A DNA stretch of 9,295 bases from Ignavibacteriaceae bacterium (lineage in GTDB: Bacteria; Bacteroidota; Ignavibacteria; Ignavibacteriales; Ignavibacteriaceae). This document shows, piece after piece, positions 6,523 through 9,295 of this stretch. The DNA lies in assembly GCA_022865965.1 (NCBI GenBank), contig JALHTS010000662.1, positions 1-9,295 on the forward strand, in the 5' to 3' direction. The first letter of the stretch is position 1, and every line of letters starts with the position of its first letter. The notes under the pieces were generated by a model. The model ran no database searches. It was not told the origin of the DNA and saw nothing but the letters and a program-made list of their open reading frames with translations. The position numbers and the translations under genes were made by a program.

Positions 6523-6594
6523 TCTCAATTTTCTCACCTATATTTTGAATATCTAGTACTACCTGAAAAATATTTTACTCTTAACCTTTGGTTT

Positions 6595-7959
6595 CTATAC
6601 ATCGATATATTTACCCGTCTTAGCAGCCAAAACCTTAATATTCTTAAAATCTTTTATCAGTTGTGCCCCCATCCAATCAATAGCCTCCGGGTCACCATGT
6701 ACAAGTATCACTTTTGCCGGCTTAAGTTTTTTTACTATTGAAATTAAATCTTCTCTTTTTGCATGTGCAGAGAAACGGAAATTTTTTATTTCACATTTTA
6801 TTTCTCTTGGCTCAGAATATTCGGTTAATTGAATTTTATCTCCGCGTTTTGCATTTGCAATGATATAACCCGGAGTTTGTGGATCCATATAACCAACAGT
6901 AAATATTGCGGAGTTTTTCCGGTTTATCCAGTTTCTTGCAAGGTTAAATGATGCAGTTCCTTTTATCATCATTCCACTTGATGCAAGGACAATACAAGGA
7001 TGTTTGAAAAATTCATTTACATCGTCAACGTCATTTATATCTTTAACCGGAATATTTGACAGTTCAAATTCAGGATCAATTCTGTTTACAACCTGACGAT
7101 TATAATCATAAACCCGATTTATTTTTTTCCCAATTCCTCCCGTGTAAATATCAACAACAGGAAGTTTTCCTTTTGTCATTGACTGCCATATAGTGCCAAG
7201 CATTTCCTGCATTTTGCCAAGTGCAAAAACAGGAATCAGAATCGATCCGCCTTTATTTAATATTTTGTTGATTTCTTTTGCAAGGTGTAACGACTCGTCT
7301 TCCCAGCTATTCAACAATTTTGAATTAGTTGCACCGTAGGTTGTTTCAAGTATTAAAGTATCAACTTTTATTTCAGTAATTCTGGAAGCCGGAAGAAGGG
7401 TTTGATTTGTAAGATTTATATCGCCCGTATAAAAAATTTTCTTTCCGTTATTATCGAGAAGAATAGAAGCAGAGCCAAGAATATGTCCCGCATCATAGAA
7501 AGTACATTTAACTTTTGATTTATCTGAATGAGAATAACCTAAAAGTTCAAACTCATCTTCATAAGCTTTATAATCAATTGTTTTGATTAATAAGTCAACT
7601 TCATCGTGTGAATACATTTCAAAGTTTTCGTCTTCTCCAACTTCTTTCCTTAAAATGGAAACAGAATTGTGAAGCGTAAGCTCTGATATTGCTCTTGTTT
7701 GAGGTGTGGTGGTTATATGAATATATGGATGCCGCTTTACCAGGAAAGGCAGCGAACTTAAATGATCTTGATGTGCGTGGGAAATTAAAACGTGATCAAC
7801 GGGAAGATCTTTTATTAGTTCAAGGGCAGGAAGTGATTCCAGTCCGGTTTTTCGGGGATGCATTCCGCAATCGAGTAAAATTCCATTACCATTGAAATTG
7901 ATATAGTAACAGTTTGCACCTATTTCATCAGCACCACCTAGAGGGAGGAAAGTATTCAC
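6595..7959 (-). CDS. MBL-fold/beta-CASP RNase-like protein (COG1236 / CPSF73-like)
   Basis: A 454-residue metallo-beta-lactamase/beta-CASP protein, a family of zinc-dependent RNA exo- and endonucleases related to CPSF73 and archaeal aCPSF. All core motifs are present: motif 1 D30 (ILLDCGMHP), motif 2 H61-x-H63-x-D65-H66 (SHAHQDHLSS), motif 3 H159 (DAGHILGSA), motif 4 D180 (FYTGDIN), beta-CASP motif A E205 (LETTYG), motif B H399 (RFSAHAKRED) and motif C H421 (LVHGDPEA). The beta-CASP insert, about 205-395, includes IPVFALGKMQEML and IVLASSGMM. There is no N-terminal KH domain and no RNase J-type C-terminal extension, so it is a minimal COG1236-type enzyme. The intact active site suggests it is catalytically competent. 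The RNA substrate cannot be read from the sequence. The start codon is GTG at 7959, with GAGG 7 bases upstream; it ends in TAG. The next upstream gene is a lipoprotein 162 bases away. Confidence 0.92.
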   Translation of the reverse strand: MNTFLPLGGADEIGANCYYINFNGNGILLDCGMHPRKTGLESLPALELIKDLPVDHVLISHAHQDHLSSLPFLVKRHPYIHITTTPQTRAISELTLHNSVSILRKEVGEDENFEMYSHDEVDLLIKTIDYKAYEDEFELLGYSHSDKSKVKCTFYDAGHILGSASILLDNNGKKIFYTGDINLTNQTLLPASRITEIKVDTLILETTYGATNSKLLNSWEDESLHLAKEINKILNKGGSILIPVFALGKMQEMLGTIWQSMTKGKLPVVDIYTGGIGKKINRVYDYNRQVVNRIDPEFELSNIPVKDINDVDDVNEFFKHPCIVLASSGMMIKGTASFNLARNWINRKNSAIFTVGYMDPQTPGYIIANAKRGDKIQLTEYSEPREIKCEIKNFRFSAHAKREDLISIVKKLKPAKVILVHGDPEAIDWMGAQLIKDFKNIKVLAAKTGKYIDV

Positions 7960-7966
7960 TGCTTTG

Positions 7967-7970
7967 CCTC
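7967..7970 (-). promoter_or_regulatory. Ribosome binding site for the GTG start
   Basis: GAGG on the minus strand, 7 bases before GTG at 7959. A nearby ATG (7972-7970 on the complement) is out of frame with the protein, and the family motif LPLGGADEIGAN begins only five residues after the GTG, so GTG is the likely start. Confidence 0.55.
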
Positions 7971-7979
7971 ATACAACTT

Positions 7980-8105
7980 TGGAATAATGGAATACTGAGA
8001 CTTTGGAAATCATAATTTTTCAAAGGTTATTTGTTAATGGCTAACCGCTATTCTTATATCTAGAGTCAATCAATCAGCAATTCACTCCACTATTCCATTA
8101 TTCCA
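7980..8105. repeat. Spacer segment framed by 15-base perfect inverted repeats
   Basis: TGGAATAATGGAATA at 7980-7994 is the exact reverse complement of TATTCCATTATTCCA at 8091-8105. The pairing partly extends inward (TG at 7996-7997 with CA at 8088-8089). The 126-base segment is non-coding and nearly fills the 162-base gap between two genes. This layout fits a small MITE-like or other dispersed element, or a long-range RNA stem. I see no clear target-site duplication at the ends. Each arm is itself built from tandem GGAATA/ATGGAATA units, so slippage is also possible. Confidence 0.5.
8053..8080 (-). promoter_or_regulatory. Weak candidate promoter for the beta-CASP gene
   Basis: On the minus strand TTGCTG (8075-8080), a 16-base spacer and TATAAG (8053-8058) resemble a sigma-70-type promoter, about 90 bases before the GTG start. 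In AT-rich DNA such matches are common, so this is only a candidate. If real, it lies inside the inverted-repeat segment. Confidence 0.22.
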
Positions 8106-8121
8106 TTTTTTAACCAACAAT

Positions 8122-8841
8122 TTATTCCTGCTTCTTTTCCTTATCTCTTTCTTCTTGTTCTCTTCTCATCTGACCTTCAATATCGTGAAGATCAACTTCG
8201 TTCAGAGATATATCTTCAGGAACACGAAACTTGCCTTCGGGTATTCTTATATTTTCCTGAATATTACGTGCTGTAACGGCAATATTAATCTGTCCGGAGT
8301 GCATTTCCGATTTGAGTAAAATCCATTTCCAGTACCAGGCTTTCAATCCAAGATTTCGGAATTCATAAATAACGCATTCTTTCTCCATATATTCTTCTTC
8401 ACCGACTTTTTGTCCGCCCATTTTTAAGATTACCTGCTCACCTAACTCATTAAAGTATTGTTCACCTTCTAATTGAGTTTTTAATTCTTTGAGCTGGCTC
8501 TGGGATTTTGTTCCTGACTTTGTTTCCATGTTAATGATATACTGCCATTCACCATCATTAATGTTAACAAGATTAGCAGTTTTAGAGAACTGCCCGATGG
8601 TAATAGTAGTGTTTGAATACTCAGCCTGACGCAATCCCCAATTATCAAAGTAAAGCCTGCGTGTGCCCTCCTGTGAACCGGAAACATCATACTCAACAAT
8701 GGCAGACTTAAGCCCATATCTTCTTTCCTTCAGAGCTAATGAAGATTGTTCTGTTCCGGATTCATCGTTTGATGTATCGCCGCACGAAATAAGTGTTATT
8801 AGAAAAACAAAGTAAAAAGAAGTAATAATAATTTTTTTCAT
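8122..8841 (-). CDS. Lipoprotein of unknown function, possibly LolA/DUF4412-like fold
   Basis: A 239-residue protein with a lipoprotein signal: MKKIIITSFYFVFLITLISC, lipobox L17-I18-S19-C20, followed by a Ser/Asp/Glu-rich linker (about 21-35). The mature part has alternating strands typical of an antiparallel beta-sheet, including KSAIVEYDVSG, GTRRLYFDNWGLRQAEY and EGEQYFNELGEQVILKMGGQKVG. The pattern of a strand, then S-G-x-x-x-G-x-x-x-L-Y-F-D-x-x-G recalls DUF4412/LolA-like outer-membrane lipoproteins, but this is an impression, not a firm assignment. The C-terminal 20 residues are highly charged (MRREQEERDKEKKQE) and probably helical or disordered. No catalytic motif is seen. No clear Shine-Dalgarno precedes the ATG. 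The partial gene upstream ends 78 bases away on the same strand, so the two may be co-transcribed. Confidence 0.82.
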   Translation of the reverse strand: MKKIIITSFYFVFLITLISCGDTSNDESGTEQSSLALKERRYGLKSAIVEYDVSGSQEGTRRLYFDNWGLRQAEYSNTTITIGQFSKTANLVNINDGEWQYIINMETKSGTKSQSQLKELKTQLEGEQYFNELGEQVILKMGGQKVGEEEYMEKECVIYEFRNLGLKAWYWKWILLKSEMHSGQINIAVTARNIQENIRIPEGKFRVPEDISLNEVDLHDIEGQMRREQEERDKEKKQE

Positions 8842-8919
8842 AAGATATTTTAGCTTAGATGATTTTTTATTCTAACGCCGGGTTAAAATTAGTGATTGCT
8901 AAACGATACGTCAAGCAAA

Positions 8920-9295
8920 TTATTTTGTTGCCCAGATTATATCTGAAATTGCAGTTTGTCCTTTTTCAAATTCAAACTTCATTAAATAAGCCGGATTGAA
9001 TCCGAGTATATATTTTTCTATTCTTTCTTTAAGCCATAAAATTTCTGCTTTTAGCTTCCAATGTTCGCCATCTTGTGAATAAAGAACAATAAATAATCTG
9101 TTTTTAAAATGTTTTCTTTTTCCCTGCGATTGATGTTTATAAAGCCATTTTATTAGTTCATCTGTGTGTTTAATCGCATCATCAATTTTGTGCGGAAAAT
9201 TTTTAGGAAATATAGATGTTTTGTGATCGAATGTTGTGCCTTGAACGGAAAAATCGATTAGCTTGTCTTTTCCATCAAGAGCAGGTTTTACTCCA
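8920..9295 (-). CDS. C-terminal part of an unrecognised protein (cut by window edge)
   Basis: A frame open to the right edge gives 124 residues ending in TAA at 8920-8922; the first full codon starts at 9294. The visible part reads GVKPALDGKDKLIDFSVQ near its start, then GTTFDHKTSIFPKNFP, IKWLYKHQSQGKRKHFKNRL, FIVLYSQDGEHWKLKAEILW, and ends with FEKGQTAISDIIWATK. It is rich in Lys, Phe and Trp and reads as a real globular domain rather than chance translation. The alternating acidic and basic residues (D-F-S-V-x-G-T-T-F-D-H-K) recall nuclease-like folds such as PD-(D/E)XK, but this is speculation; I do not recognise the family. It lies 78 bases upstream of the lipoprotein gene on the same strand. 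Confidence 0.75.
   Translation of the reverse strand, partial: GVKPALDGKDKLIDFSVQGTTFDHKTSIFPKNFPHKIDDAIKHTDELIKWLYKHQSQGKRKHFKNRLFIVLYSQDGEHWKLKAEILWLKERIEKYILGFNPAYLMKFEFEKGQTAISDIIWATK

Noticed and set aside
7689..7895. A plus-strand open frame inside the beta-CASP gene.
   Set aside because: It covers the complement of the HxHxDH motif region; no ribosome binding site or motif.
8481..8717. A second minus-strand open frame inside the 239-residue lipoprotein gene.
   Set aside because: It is a shifted-frame read of the same DNA; the lipoprotein frame has the signal peptide and lipobox.
8873..8885. TAAC/GTTA mini-hairpin after the right-edge gene as a terminator.
   Set aside because: Only four base pairs, and the minus strand runs into A-rich rather than T-rich sequence.

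Overview
The window looks like a piece of chromosome from a member of the Ignavibacteria or a close relative in the Bacteroidota/Chlorobiota group. Three things support this. The DNA is AT-rich, with long AT-rich spacers. One secreted protein ends in a type IX secretion (T9SS) sorting domain with the NYPNPFNP signature common in Ignavibacteria. Two small lipoproteins carry Bacteroidota-style signal peptides with Cys at residue 20. The assignment is an inference, because there is no rRNA or marker gene here.

Layout from left to right: (1) a nearly complete membrane protein of unknown function on the minus strand, cut by the left edge; (2) a 141-residue lipoprotein on the minus strand; (3) a divergent spacer of about 435 bases; (4) a secreted beta-helix/fibronectin III protein with a T9SS C-terminal domain on the plus strand, closed by a strong hairpin terminator; (5) a YpfJ-type zinc metallopeptidase on the plus strand, whose N-terminal coding region appears to be interrupted by a TAG codon; (6) a convergent terminator, then a eukaryote-like (mitochondrial-type) citrate synthase on the minus strand; (7) a spacer with a perfect 14-base palindrome; (8) an MBL-fold/beta-CASP ribonuclease-like protein on the minus strand with a GTG start; (9) a spacer framed by 15-base inverted repeats; (10) a 239-residue lipoprotein on the minus strand; (11) the C-terminal part of an unrecognised protein on the minus strand, cut by the right edge.

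The genes do not form an obvious pathway. Citrate synthase (TCA cycle), the beta-CASP protein (RNA metabolism) and the envelope proteins look like independent or loosely linked units, separated by spacers of 80 to 435 bases. I saw no rRNA, tRNA, CRISPR array, transposase or phage gene.

I do not see a convincing new multi-gene system. The observations most worth a second look are the apparent nonsense codon (TGG to TAG) at codon 3 of the metallopeptidase, the inverted-repeat-bounded 126-base segment before the beta-CASP gene, the palindrome cluster upstream of citrate synthase, and the unrecognised protein at the right edge.
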